DNA from: CAWCBH01 sp963793785
GTDB taxonomy: Bacteria; Actinomycetota; Thermoleophilia; Solirubrobacterales; 70-9
Length of the DNA stretch: 64,000 nucleotides
NCBI GenBank assembly: GCA_963793785.1
Contig: CAWCBH010000003.1
Coordinates: 1,364,001 to 1,428,000 of the forward strand
Direction of reading: 5' to 3'
Shown here piece by piece: positions 45,705-54,951 of this stretch; positions within the stretch are counted from its first letter, which is position 1, and every line of letters begins with the position of its first letter. The notes beneath the pieces were generated by a model, which did no database searches, was not told the origin of the DNA, and worked only from the letters and a program-made list of their open reading frames with translations. Made by a program: the position numbers and the translations under genes.

Positions 45705-47035
45705 CGCGCAGCTCCTGCAGGGCTTCGGCGACGCGCTCCAGCCCGGCCGAGCGGGAGCCCTTGACGAGGACGACGTCCCCCGGGCCGAGCTGCTCCGCGA
45801 GCAGTTCGGCGGCCTCCTCGGGCTCGGCGACGAGCTCGTCCGGGCCGTAATCGCGGGACGCTTCCCCGACTCCGATCAGCAGGTCGACGCCGTCGGCCCG
45901 TGCCGCTGAGCCGATCTGGCGATGGAACTCGGCCGCATCAGGCCCGAGCTCGGCCATCTCGCCCAGCACGGCAACCCGCCGGTCCGGCATCCAGCGAGCC
46001 GAGGTGCTCGAGCGCGGACCGCATCGAGACCGGGTTGGCGTTGTAGCAGTCGTTGAGGAGGATGATCTCGTCGCCCAGCTCGAGGCGCTCGCCGCGCAGC
46101 CGCGAAAAGCCTATCCCCGCCGCCCGACCCGACATCTCCTCCAGGGTGGCGCCGAGGGCCAGCCCGGCGGCGATCGCCGCCAGCGCGTTGGCGAGGTTGT
46201 GGGCCTCGCCGAACGGAAAGCGAAACTCCTGCGCCACTTCGCCGGTCGCGATCAGCGCCTCCGTGTAGTCGGGCCCCGCCCGCCGCTCCCGCGCCTCCAC
46301 GTCGCCGCCCGGCCCGAAGCGCAGCAGCCGCGGCACTCCATCCAGGTGCGGATCCAGGAGCTCGGCGTCGACCGGCACCACCGCCGCCCCGTCGGCGGGA
46401 AGGCCGGCCAGGATCTCCGCCTTCACGGCCGCGATCGCCTCCACCGAGCCCAGCAGCTCGACGTGGACCGGGCCGACGTTCGTGATCACTGCCACGTCTG
46501 GTTCGGCGATCCCGGCCAGCTCGGCGATCTGCCCGGCACCGCGCATCGCCATCTCCAGGACCAGGGTGTCGGTCCCCGCCGGCGCCGCCAGGATCGCCAG
46601 CGGCAGGCCGATCTCGGTGTTGAAGTTCTCCGGGCTGGCGTGCACGCGGCCGGGCAGCAGCACGCGGGCGATGTCCTTGACCGAGGTCTTGCCGACCGAG
46701 CCGGTGATCCCGACCACCCGCGCCCCCAGCGTTCGCCGCCACTCCCTGGCCAGCTCCTGCAGCGCGATCAAGGGATCCTCGGCGGCGAAGACCCAGCCGC
46801 CGTCGAGCCCGGCGGCGCGATCGGGGCCCACCACCACCCCCCAGGCGCCCGCCGCCAGCGCCGCGGATGCATACTCGGCGCCGTCGGAGCGCTCCCCGCG
46901 CAGCGCGAAGAAGAGGTCCCCCGGGCCGGCCTCGCGGGAGTCGATCACCGCCCGCTGCGGCGCGCCGTCTGCTCCCGAGGAGACGATCCCCGCCCCCATC
47001 GCCTCCGCGATCCGCGCCGCCTCGAGCTCGATCAC
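45697..47035 (-). CDS. murF: UDP-MurNAc-tripeptide D-Ala-D-Ala ligase (one-base frameshift)
   Basis: 445 residues after removing one extra base near 45984. The GTG at 47035 overlaps the murE stop (GTGA). Seen: VIDSREAGPGDLFFALRG, ATP loop GITGSVGKTSVKDI, ENFNTEIGLPLAIL, EMAMRGAGQIAEL, ITNVGPVHVELLGS and LLNDCYNANPVSMRSALEHL; in the next frame RRVAVLGEMAELGPDA and VVLVKGSRSAGLERV. Completes the pentapeptide precursor. Confidence 0.93.
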
Positions 47036-48484
47036 GGCCCCACCAGCCTCCGCAGCTCCTCGCGGGCGACCTCGCGGTCGTCGAAGGGGATCTTGCGCCC
47101 GGCTTCGAACTCCTGGCCCTGCTCGTGGCCCTTGCCGGCGATCAGGACCGTGTCCCCCGGTCCCGCCCGGGCGATCGCCGAGGCGATCGCGGTCCGCCTG
47201 TCCACCTCGACCTCGACCGAGCCGCTCTCGCCGGCGCCGGCGAGGATCTCGGCGATGATCGCCTCGGGGTCCTCGGAACGCGGGTTGTCGGAGGTGACCA
47301 CTGCGAGGTCGGATAGCTCGGCCCCGAGCCGCCCCATCTGCGGGCGCTTGTCGCGGTCGCGGTCGCCGCCGGCGCCGAAGACGGTGATCAGCCTGCCGGC
47401 GGTCAGCCGCCGCGCCGCCCGCAGCACGTTCTCCAGCGAGTCGGGGGTGTGGGCGTAGTCGACGAAGACCGCGAACTGCTGGCCTTCGTCGATCGGCTCC
47501 AAGCCGCCCCGGGACACGCTCGGCGGCCGCCAGCCCCTCGGCCGCGACCGGCGCCGAGACCCCCAGCGCCGTCGCCGCGGCGAAGGCCCCGAGGGCGTTG
47601 GCGACGTTGAAGTGGCCCGGCAGCGCGGTTCGGACTCCGGTCGACTCCTGCGGTCCTTCGACGGTGAAGGCGGCGCCGCCGGCGTCGAAGGTCACCTCGG
47701 TGGCGCGAAAGTCGGCCTCTGCACCCTCGGCCGAGAAGGTCAGGCAGTCGAAGTCTTCGGCGAGGCGACGGCCGTAGGGATCGTCGACGTTGACGATCGC
47801 GGCGCCGGGCTGCATCTCGAACAGCATCCGCTTGGCGGCGAAGTAGTCCTCCATGTCGGCGTGGAAGTCGAGATGGTCCTGGGTCAGGTTCGTGAACAGG
47901 GCGACGCTCGAACTCGATCTCGTCGGCGCGGCCGCAGGACGAGCGCGTGCGAGGAGACCTCCATCGCGCAGGCGCGGTCGCCCCGATTCAGCATCCGCCG
48001 GAACGTCGCCTGCAGGTCGATCGCCTCCGGAGTCGTGCGCACGACCTCTTCCTCGACACCCCCCACGACCTGCATCACCGTTCCGAGCAGGCCGCACTGG
48101 CGCCCGCTCTGCTCGAGGATCCGCCGCAGCAGGAAGGCCGACGTCGTCTTGCCGTTGGTGCCGGTGATCCCGGCCACCTGCAGCTCGCCGGGTCGGCCGG
48201 CCCCAGAAGCGGGCCGCGATCGGCGCCATCGCCGCCCGGGCGTCGGCCACCCGCGCCTGGGCCACGTCCAGCGACAGCTCCCGCTCGACGACCAGCGCCG
48301 TGGCGCCGGCCTGCACCGCGGCGGGCGCGAAGTCGTGCCCGTCGGTCTTGCTGCCGGGCACGCAGAAGAAGAGCGTCCCCGCGCCGGCCTTCTGGCTGTC
48401 GTAGGCGAGATCCTTGATCTCCACCGCGAGATCGCCCGTGGTGCCGTCGACGTCCGCTCCCTCGAGCAGCTCTGCGAGCTTCAC
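47032..48484 (-). CDS. murE: UDP-MurNAc-L-Ala-D-Glu:meso-DAP ligase (four frameshifts)
   Basis: 482 residues when four extra bases (near 48206, 47920, 47905 and 47513) are removed. In order: LAELLEGADV, YDSQKAGAGTLFFCVPG, VAGITGTNGKTTSAFLLRRIL, MEVSSHALVL, FTNLTQDHLDFHADMEDYFAAK, GHFNVANALGAFAAAT, FVDYAHTPDSLENVL, FGAGGDRDRDKRPQMG and SDNPRSEDPEAI. The DNPR motif marks the meso-diaminopimelate-adding type, so the wall should contain meso-DAP. No residue of the active site is missing. Confidence 0.93.
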
Positions 48485-48521
48485 GGCGGCCGATTCTAGG
48501 TCGGAGCTCCGACCCTCCCGC

Positions 48522-50177
48522 CTACTCGGGCGGCACGCCCAGATAGGGCAGCGCGAACTCGGCGATCTCGCCGAAGGCCGGCGCGGCCACGGTGCCGCCG
48601 TAGTAATCGTCGCCGGCGGGCTCGTCGACGACGATCGCGACCAGCAGGCCCGGGTTGCTGGCCGGCGCGAAGCCGATGAACGAGGCCACGAAGCGGGTCT
48701 CGGAGTAGCCGCCGTCCTCGGCGACCTCCGACGTCCCGGTCTTGCCGGCGAGCGTGTAGCCGGGGACGTTGACCTCCGACGCGGTGCCTCCCTCGGCGAG
48801 CACGCCCTCGAGCATCGAGCGCACCTCCGCGGCGACGCCCGAGGAGATCACTCGGCGCCCCTCCGGCTCCGGCAGCTTCTCCCCGTCGACGCGCTCGACC
48901 AGGCGCGGTGTTCGCAGGACGCCGCCGTTGGCGATCGCCGCGTACCCGGCCGCCATCTGCACCGGGGTCACCGAGAGGCCCTGGCCGAGCGGCAGGTTGG
49001 CCATCGTCGTGCCCGAGTATTCCTCGAGCGCCGGCACGATCCCGCGCTCTTCGGCCGGGAACCGGACCTCGGTCGGGCGGCCGAAGCCGAAGCGGTTGAT
49101 CCACTGGCTGAAGCGCTCACTGCCGACCTGTAGCCCGATCGTCACCGCGCCGACGTTCGAGGACTCGGCGAGGATCTGGGCCACCGACAGCGTCTCGGTG
49201 AGACGGTAGTGGGACTCCTCGATCACCCGGTCATAGACCTTGATCTTCGGCGCCAGCGTGAAGGCGCTGTGCGGCTCGACGGTTCCGTCCTCGAGCGCCG
49301 CGGCGACGGTGAAGGCCTTGAAGGTGGAGCCCGGCTCGTAGGTGAATCCGGTCGAGCGGTTGAGCAGGTCGGCGGTCTCGGTGCCGGCAAGGTCGTAAGG
49401 ATCGACCGGGGGCCAGTTGGCCATCGCGAGGATCTCCGAGTTGCGGGGGTTCATCACGATCGCCGCCGCCCCGCGCGGCGCGTAGGTGGCGCCGATCCCG
49501 GCGAGGACGTCCTCGGTTCGGTCCTGGATCGCCGGGTCGATCGTCAGCTGGATGTCGCCTCCGTCGCTGGCGGCGCTCACCGTCTCCAGTCGGATCGGCT
49601 CCCCGAGCGCGTCCTTGACGATGATCCGCTCGCCGTCGTCGCCGCCGATCACCTCTTCCTCGCCGGCTTCGAGGCCGGTCAGGCCCTGGTTGTCGATCCC
49701 GACGGCGCCGACCACCTGCGAGGCGAGCGCGCCCTGCGGATAGGTGCGGCGCGAGTCCGGGAGCTGGCCGATCCCGGGCAGCTTCAGCGCCGCGATCCGC
49801 TCCGCCGTCTGCAGGTCCACCTTGCGGGCCACGTAGGCGAAGCCCGATTCGGCGCTCAGCGCCTCCAGCACCTCGTCCTCGCTCATCTCCAGCAGCTCGG
49901 CGAGCTTGGCCGCGGTCTGCCCGGGGCGCTCGACCTGGTAGGGCGTCGCGAAGATGCTCGCCGCCTCCTCGGAGACCGCCAGCTCGTTGCCGAAGCGGTC
50001 AAGCACCCTGCCCCGCAGGCCGGGCACCATCACCGTCTCGGTCTGTTGCACGGCGGCCTGGGAGGAAAGCTCGGCCCCCTTGACGCCCTGCAGCCAGAAC
50101 GCCCGGCCGAGGATCAGCGCGAAGAAGAGCAGGAAGGCTGCGAAGAGGAGGCCGATCCGCCGCTCGATCAGGCGCAT
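48522..50177 (-). CDS. ftsI: Septal penicillin-binding protein FtsI (PBP3/class B PBP)
   Basis: 551 residues. One N-terminal membrane helix (about 8-27), a pedestal domain (GLRGRVLDRFGNELAVSE) and the transpeptidase. Active-site motifs: SxxK in PGSTFKAF, SxN in AESSNVGA, KTGT in LAGKTGTSEVA. Cross-links peptidoglycan at the septum with FtsW. No C-terminal PASTA domains are present. Lies between ftsL and murE. Confidence 0.95.
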   Translation of the reverse strand: MRLIERRIGLLFAAFLLFFALILGRAFWLQGVKGAELSSQAAVQQTETVMVPGLRGRVLDRFGNELAVSEEAASIFATPYQVERPGQTAAKLAELLEMSEDEVLEALSAESGFAYVARKVDLQTAERIAALKLPGIGQLPDSRRTYPQGALASQVVGAVGIDNQGLTGLEAGEEEVIGGDDGERIIVKDALGEPIRLETVSAASDGGDIQLTIDPAIQDRTEDVLAGIGATYAPRGAAAIVMNPRNSEILAMANWPPVDPYDLAGTETADLLNRSTGFTYEPGSTFKAFTVAAALEDGTVEPHSAFTLAPKIKVYDRVIEESHYRLTETLSVAQILAESSNVGAVTIGLQVGSERFSQWINRFGFGRPTEVRFPAEERGIVPALEEYSGTTMANLPLGQGLSVTPVQMAAGYAAIANGGVLRTPRLVERVDGEKLPEPEGRRVISSGVAAEVRSMLEGVLAEGGTASEVNVPGYTLAGKTGTSEVAEDGGYSETRFVASFIGFAPASNPGLLVAIVVDEPAGDDYYGGTVAAPAFGEIAEFALPYLGVPPE

Positions 50178-50195
50178 CGTCGGCCCTCCGGCCGC

Positions 50196-50693
50196 CTAGC
50201 CCGCCGCGGCGAGTCGCCGGGCGGCATCCTCGATCGCCTGCGGGCCGGCGTCCCGGTATTTGACGTCGCTGGGGGCCGGAACCGAGAGGCCCAGCGAGTA
50301 GGCGGCTGCCTGGACGCGCTCGTGGGAGAGGCGCTCGCCGATCCGCGCCCGCAGGACCGAGTTCTCCTGGCGCAGGGTCTGGATCTGCGCGTCGATCTTG
50401 CCGGCCGTGGTGCCGATGCTCAGAGTGGCGACGTTCAGCGCCACGATTCCGGCCAGCAGGATCCCGAGCACACCGATCCAGATCCTGCCCCGGGTCAGGC
50501 CGACGATCGCCCTGGTGTCGGGGAGCTGGCGCACCGCGACCGCGGTGCGGCCGACGGCGATCGGGATCAGATGCCCGCCCGGCGGCGTCCGCGAGCCGGT
50601 CCGGTGTTGGCGGGAGCGAGAGGCGTGGGCGCGGGTCGTGCGGCGCGGCGCCGGCGCGCGGGCAGGGGATTTGCGGGCGGCGGCAGCGGCCAT
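50196..50693 (-). CDS. ftsL: FtsL-like division protein
   Basis: 165 residues. A basic, Pro/Arg-rich cytoplasmic part of about 70 residues, one membrane helix (about 77-98, IWIGVLGILLAGIVALNVAT), then a coiled coil (AGKIDAQIQTLRQENSVLRARI) and a YSLGLSVP ending. The topology and the place between rsmH and ftsI identify FtsL despite low sequence conservation. Its ATG overlaps the rsmH stop by one base (TGATG). Confidence 0.83.
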   Translation of the reverse strand: MAAAAARKSPARAPAPRRTTRAHASRSRQHRTGSRTPPGGHLIPIAVGRTAVAVRQLPDTRAIVGLTRGRIWIGVLGILLAGIVALNVATLSIGTTAGKIDAQIQTLRQENSVLRARIGERLSHERVQAAAYSLGLSVPAPSDVKYRDAGPQAIEDAARRLAAAG

Positions 50694-51664
50694 CAGCCCG
50701 AGCTCCGCGACGACGAGACCTTGACCGCAGCGCGCAGATGGGCGGAGCGAGCACGCGGGTTGGCGGCTACCTCGCCCGCTTCGGGGGCGACGGCGCGGCG
50801 GGTCAGCAGCTCGGCCTCGGGCTCGCCGCCGCAGACGCAAACCGGCAGCTCCGGCGGGCAGACGCACCCCTGGGCGCGGGCGGCGAGGAAGCGCTTCACG
50901 CGGCGGTCCTCCAGCGAATGGAACGAGATCGCGGCCAGGCGCCCGCCCTCGGGCAACAGCTCCCAGGCCAGCGGCAGCCCGGCGTCGAGCGACTCAAGCT
51001 CCTCGTTGACGGCGATCCGGATCGCCTGGAAGGTGCGCTTGGCGGGGTGCCCGCCGCCGAAGCGAGCCGACGACGGCACCCCCGCCTTCGCCGCCGCGGC
51101 GAGCTGTGAGGTCGAGGTCAGCGGCCGGCGGCGGACGATCTCGCGGGCGATCTGGTTGGCGAAGCGCTCCTCGCCGAAGCGCCGCAGCACCTGGGCGATC
51201 CGCGACTGCGGCCACTCGTTGACGAGGTCGGCGGCCGAGAACTCCTGCCCGCTGTCCATCCGCATGTCGAGCGGCGCGTCATAGGAATAGGAGAAGCCCC
51301 GCTCGGCGGCGTCGAGCTGCAGGGAGGACATCCCGAGGTCGAGGTAGACCATCTGCGCGCTGATGCTTTCGGCGCGCAGGGCTCGCAGCCCTTCCGCGTA
51401 GTCGGCGCGCAGGAAGCGCGTCCGGCAGGCGACGTCGCGGTCCAGCTCTGCGAAGCGCGCCGCCGCACCGGGGTCGCGATCGATCCCGATCAGCGTCCCC
51501 CGCGGCCCGATCCGCTCTGCGATCAGACGTGCGTGGCCACCGCCTCCGAAGGTGCAGTCGACCGCCGTGTCCCCCGGCTCGGGGGCCAGCAGCTCGACCA
51601 GCTGCGGGGCGAGGACGGGTACGTGCTCGGTGGGCATCTCTATAAGAGTGGCGACTGCGGTCAT
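50693..51664 (-). CDS. rsmH: 16S rRNA (cytosine-1402-N4) methyltransferase RsmH
   Basis: 323 residues. Seen: EHVPVLAPQLVELL, the SAM site DCTFGGGGHARLIAERIG, GIDRDPGAAARF, YLDLGMSSLQLD, RGFSYSYDAPLDMRMD, FQAIRIAVNEELESLD and ISFHSLEDRRVKRFL. A Cys-rich loop (CVCPPELPVCVC) is usual in actinobacterial members. Methylates C1402 of 16S rRNA. ATG overlaps the mraZ stop (ATGA). Confidence 0.96.
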   Translation of the reverse strand: MTAVATLIEMPTEHVPVLAPQLVELLAPEPGDTAVDCTFGGGGHARLIAERIGPRGTLIGIDRDPGAAARFAELDRDVACRTRFLRADYAEGLRALRAESISAQMVYLDLGMSSLQLDAAERGFSYSYDAPLDMRMDSGQEFSAADLVNEWPQSRIAQVLRRFGEERFANQIAREIVRRRPLTSTSQLAAAAKAGVPSSARFGGGHPAKRTFQAIRIAVNEELESLDAGLPLAWELLPEGGRLAAISFHSLEDRRVKRFLAARAQGCVCPPELPVCVCGGEPEAELLTRRAVAPEAGEVAANPRARSAHLRAAVKVSSSRSSG

Positions 51665-52095
51665 CGCGACTCGGCCAGGCCCTCGGCGAGCTCCGGGGCC
51701 GATCGGTCGAGTTCTGCCTCCTGGCGCGTCCAGGCGTCGGCGTTCCAGACCTCCAGGTACTCGCCGGCGCCGATCACCACACAGGGGCCGCGCAGCCCGG
51801 CATGGTCGATCAAGGGCTTGGGGATCCGGATCCGCCCCGCGGAATCGAGCTTCTCGTCGAAGGAGCCGCCGTGGAAGCGCCGCCGCAGGCTGCGGGCGTC
51901 GCGCCCGAAAGGGCTGTGGGGGGAGAGGAAACGCTCCGAGAGCGCCTCGAAGTCGGCGGTCGTCTGCAGCCAGACGCAGGGGTCGAAGCCCTTGGAGAGA
52001 ACCACTCCGTCAGCGAGGGCGGCGCGAAAACGTGCCGGCACCGTGAGGCGGTCCTTGGAGTCGAGGCTGTGCTCGTAAATGCCCCGGAAAGCCAA
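51661..52095 (-). CDS. mraZ: Transcriptional regulator MraZ
   Basis: 144 residues with two AbrB-like SpoVT domains: FRGIYEHSLDSKDRLTVPARFRAAL, then SFDEKLDSAGRIRIPKPLIDHAGL. The DxxGR/DxKxR signatures for DNA binding are seen. MraZ forms rings and represses the dcw operon in E. coli by binding TGGGN repeats. Exactly such repeats lie in its own promoter here. First gene of the dcw cluster. Confidence 0.96.
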   Translation of the reverse strand: MAFRGIYEHSLDSKDRLTVPARFRAALADGVVLSKGFDPCVWLQTTADFEALSERFLSPHSPFGRDARSLRRRFHGGSFDEKLDSAGRIRIPKPLIDHAGLRGPCVVIGAGEYLEVWNADAWTRQEAELDRSAPELAEGLAESR

Positions 52096-52136
52096 CTTCC
52101 TGAGTCCTCTCTGGCGCCAGGGCCGGGAAAGAGTTT

Positions 52137-52179
52137 GGACCGAGGTGATGAGGTGGGAGGAACCTCACCACCCCGGTCC
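52137..52179 (-). promoter_or_regulatory. 18-bp hairpin in the mraZ leader
   Basis: Arms 52137-52154 and 52162-52179 pair over 18 positions, 16 Watson-Crick and 2 G-U in the RNA, around a 7-base loop (TCCTCCC on the minus strand). It would form about 15-58 bases into the mRNA, well before the start codon at 52095. No U-run follows, so it is not a standard terminator. It may protect the RNA or regulate the dcw transcript. Confidence 0.6.
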
Positions 52180-52196
52180 TTGGGCTACAACTCGGG

Positions 52197-52229
52197 ACCC
52201 ACGCTAACCCACGCAGCCCCACTTTGCAA
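52197..52229 (-). promoter_or_regulatory. mraZ promoter with three MraZ-binding repeats
   Basis: On the minus strand TTGCAA (52224-52229) and TAGCGT (52201-52206) are 17 bases apart, a sigma-A type promoter. Three repeats GTGGGG, GTGGGT, GTGGGT (52217-52222, 52207-52212, 52197-52202) recur every 10 bases, two in the spacer and one across the end of the -10. TGGGN repeats with 5-base spacers are the known MraZ operator. Confidence 0.8.
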
Positions 52230-52385
52230 CACATCACAGCCCGGGAATCGAAGACGCTCCGTCGGACGGAACTGCTACCCACCGCCCGCGAGACTCGCAA
52301 TCGGCTCTGGAATCGCGAAAACGGCCCATCGCTCGGGGCGCCGATCGGCCTGCTGACTGGGCCCGAGCTGCAACTCGGCTTGCAA

Positions 52386-52391
52386 TAGATT
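52386..52391 (+). promoter_or_regulatory. -10 box of a probable leaderless promoter
   Basis: TAGATT ends 7 bases before the ATG at 52399 and no ribosome binding site is seen, as expected when transcription starts at the start codon. Confidence 0.45.
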
Positions 52392-52398
52392 CCGCCCG

Positions 52399-53280
52399 AT
52401 GAGCGAGGCGATGGCGGCGGCGGAGGCCGAGAGCCGAGCCGCGGAGCCGGGTCAGAGCGCCCCCGACGACGCCGACGATCTGCGCGGTTTTCACTTTCGC
52501 CGCCTCGCCGCCAAGTCGCTGACCCGGGTCCTCGGGGCCCTCTTCGTGGTCGCCGCCGCAGTCGCCGGTGCGCTCCTGCTCGGGCCGGCGTTCGCGCTCG
52601 CCGGCGCGGGACTGGCGGTCCTGCTCTCACTGCTGGTCGTCTTCGTCCTCGCCGACTCCGCCGCCGAAGGAGCCTTCTTCGAGGTCTACGCCGGCGAGCG
52701 GGGCCTGCGGCTGGAGGGAAAGGGCCCGCTGCCGCCGGCGACGCCGCTGCTTCGCAAGGGCGATGAGCGCTACGGGGAGCGGATCATGCGCGGCCCGCTC
52801 GGCGACGGGGCCGACGGAACCCTGGCGCTCTACACCTATGAGACTGAGCACACCGACAGCGAGGGCCACCGCCAGACCAACTATTACCGCTACACGCTGG
52901 GGATCTCAGAGGTGCCGGAATCGGCCCTCCGGGCGCCGGAGCTCTACTGCCGGCGCAAGTTCGGCTTGCGGGCCCTGGAGGGTCTGGAGGATGCCTTCCG
53001 CTCCGCGGAACGGATGGAGCTGGAGAGCGAGGCACTCGACGAGCGCTACGAGATCTTCGCCGGCCGCCAGCAGGACAGGAATTGGTTGCGCCAGCTCTTC
53101 TCCCCCACCTTCATCGTCTGGCTCAGCGAGACGGCGCCGGAGAAGTTCGCCTTCGAGCTGGCCAACGGCACCCTGTGCTGCTTCGTCAGCGGGCACCGCA
53201 AGAGCGCCGCCGAGCTGGACACGATGCGAGAGGCCACGGCGACGGTGGCGGGGCGGCTGCGCGAGGAGGCGCGCGAGTAG
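52399..53280 (+). CDS. Hypothetical membrane protein
   Basis: 293 residues. Acidic N-terminus, a double membrane span (about 41-87, LGALFVVAAAVAGALLLGPA and LAVLLSLLVVFVLADS), then a cytoplasmic alpha/beta domain of about 200 residues with YTYETEHTDSEGHRQTNYYRY and a long C-terminal helix. No family recognised with confidence; a distant resemblance to DUF3137-type proteins is only a guess. Coding is supported by length, clean frame and typical composition. Convergent with tadC. Confidence 0.7.
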   Translation: MSEAMAAAEAESRAAEPGQSAPDDADDLRGFHFRRLAAKSLTRVLGALFVVAAAVAGALLLGPAFALAGAGLAVLLSLLVVFVLADSAAEGAFFEVYAGERGLRLEGKGPLPPATPLLRKGDERYGERIMRGPLGDGADGTLALYTYETEHTDSEGHRQTNYYRYTLGISEVPESALRAPELYCRRKFGLRALEGLEDAFRSAERMELESEALDERYEIFAGRQQDRNWLRQLFSPTFIVWLSETAPEKFAFELANGTLCCFVSGHRKSAAELDTMREATATVAGRLREEARE

Positions 53281-53284
53281 CGAT

Positions 53285-54108
53285 TCAGAAGCCGCCGACC
53301 AGCCGCTCGGCGTTGGCGACCAGGCTGGCGACGATCATCAGCAGGACCGAGGGCACTAGCACCAGCGCCACCACGAGCTGGATCTTCGGCGCCGCCCGTC
53401 CGGCCCGTTCCTCGGTTTGCCGGCGCAACCGGCCCCGAAGCGAGTGCGCCTGGCGATAGAGCTGGTCAGCCAGCGGGGACCCGAATCGCCGCGAGCGCTC
53501 GATCGCGGCGCACATCGCCGCCAGCTCGCTCCCCGGAACCCGCCGGCGCAGGTTGCGTAGCGCCTGGTCGGGCGCCCTGCCGCCGGCGACCTCGGCGACC
53601 GTCGCGCCGAGCTCCGCGGTCAGGGGGCTGTCCCCGAAGCCGCGAGCTCACCGAAGGCGGCGAATGCGCTCCGTCCCGATGCCGTGCTCACCGCGATCAG
53701 ATCGAGAGCGTCGGGCAAGGCGCTGACGAGCAACCGTCGTCTTCGGCGCGCGATCCGCTCCAAGAGCGGCGTCGGGAACCAGGAACCCCGCCGCGGGCAA
53801 TCCGATCGCGACCAGGATCGAGAGCCGCCCGGGCGCCCCCGGCGCCGCGATCCAGGCAACCGCACCGGCGAATGCGGCGCAAGCCGGCTTGGCAAGGAGG
53901 ACGTCCCGCACGCTGAGGCGATCCGTGAGTCCGGCGCGGGCGATTCGCACCGGCACGCCAAGCCTCAGCGCCGCTCCGAGCGAGCGACCGCTGAGGCCGG
54001 CAGCCCGGGGGCGCGCCTTGCCGGGCCGGGCGCGCTGCGATCCATTCGTAAACGGCGGCGAGCATCAAGAGCATCGCCGCGAGCCGCCAGCAGCGGCGGC
54101 CAGCTCAC
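53285..54108 (-). CDS. tadC: TadC-like pilus platform protein (four frameshifts)
   Basis: Type II secretion F-domain membrane protein. Pieces in order from the GTG at 54108: SWPPLLAA, MLLMLAAVYEWIAARPA, VRIARAGLTDRLSVRDVLLAKPACAAFAGAVAW, ERIARRRRRLLVSALPDALDLIAVSTASGRSAFAAFGELAASG, then CAAIERSRRFGSPLADQLYRQAHSLR and a final helix ending LVGGF. Extra bases near 54083, 53975 and 53770 and a missing G near 53633 explain the breaks; restored length about 273. Overlaps tadB (GTGA). Confidence 0.8.
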
Positions 54109-54951
54109 TCGGCAACCCGCGAGAGCCGTCTGATCAGCGCGAAGCCAAGCAGCTGCAGCGCCACAGCCGAGGCGAGCAGCGCCGCAGCCGCGGGCGCGGT
54201 GAGAATGCGAGCCAGGAAGCCCGGCTGCATCAGCTCCGCGAACAGCGCTGCGCCGCTGGGCATCGCGACGACCAGCAGACCGGTGAACCGAGCCTGCGCG
54301 GTGGCTGTTCGGGCGTCCTCGGCAGCGCGATCCCGCTCCGCGCTTCCCTCGGCGAATCGCCGCATCAAGGCGGCAAGGTCGCCGCCCGCGAGTCGCTGGC
54401 TGAGAACGGCAGCGCAGAACGCGTCGACCCGGGCGGATCGCAGGCGCCGTCGCAAGCCGTCCAGCGCCGGCGCCGTCGGGCATCCGAGGTCGAGCTCTGC
54501 CCCCAGCCGTGCAAGCTCTACCGCCGCCGGGCCGTCCAGGGAAGCCGTCGCGGCGCGCAGGGACGCCCGTACCGAGCGACCGGCGGTGAGTGAGTCGGCA
54601 ACCGCGTTGGCGACGTCCGGAATCGACGTCTCGACCGCTCGCCGATAGCGCGCCCGGCGGCGCGACACGACCATCGCCACAAGTCCGGGACCCGCAATGG
54701 CCAGCGGCAAGGCGACCGAAGCGCCGGCAACGAACCAGCCACAGGCGATTGCCGCCAGCGCTCCGAGACCAGCCAGCCGGCGGCGCTCGGGGGTCGACGG
54801 CGCGTATCCCTCGTTGCCGGCACGCACCACGGGATCGAACGGCAGCTCTGATCCAGCCGGCCAGCGCCGGAGCAGCGAGGAACGCCTCCCGGATCGCAAC
54901 GGCGCCGAGCGCCCCGGCCAGCGCACCGAGCATCAACGCCGCCGGATTCAC
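54105..54951 (-). CDS. tadB: TadB-like pilus platform protein (one-base frameshift)
   Basis: 281 residues after removing one base near 54845. The GTG at 54951 (overlapping the tadA stop, GTGA) gives NPAALMLGALAGALGAVAIREAFLA, then the next frame: FDPVVRAGNEGYAPSTPERRRLAG, VETSIPDVANAVADSLTAGRSVRASLRAA, FCAAVLSQRLAGGDLAALMRRFAEG and two C-terminal helices. This is the F-domain of Tad/type II systems. It forms the inner-membrane platform with TadC above the TadA motor. Confidence 0.85.

Larger units (their letters stand above)
52096..52398. other. Divergent intergenic region mraZ / 52399 gene
   Basis: 303 bases. It holds, from the mraZ side, an untranslated leader with a strong hairpin, the mraZ promoter with MraZ repeats, about 150 bases without a recognisable element, and a -10-like box directly before the plus-strand gene. 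No small gene was recognised. Confidence 0.7.

Noticed and set aside
47032..48484. Programmed frameshifting or phase variation in murE and other genes
   Set aside because: The shifts are scattered, lack slippery heptamers or long homopolymers, hit housekeeping genes and mostly go the same way (one extra base); error explains them better.
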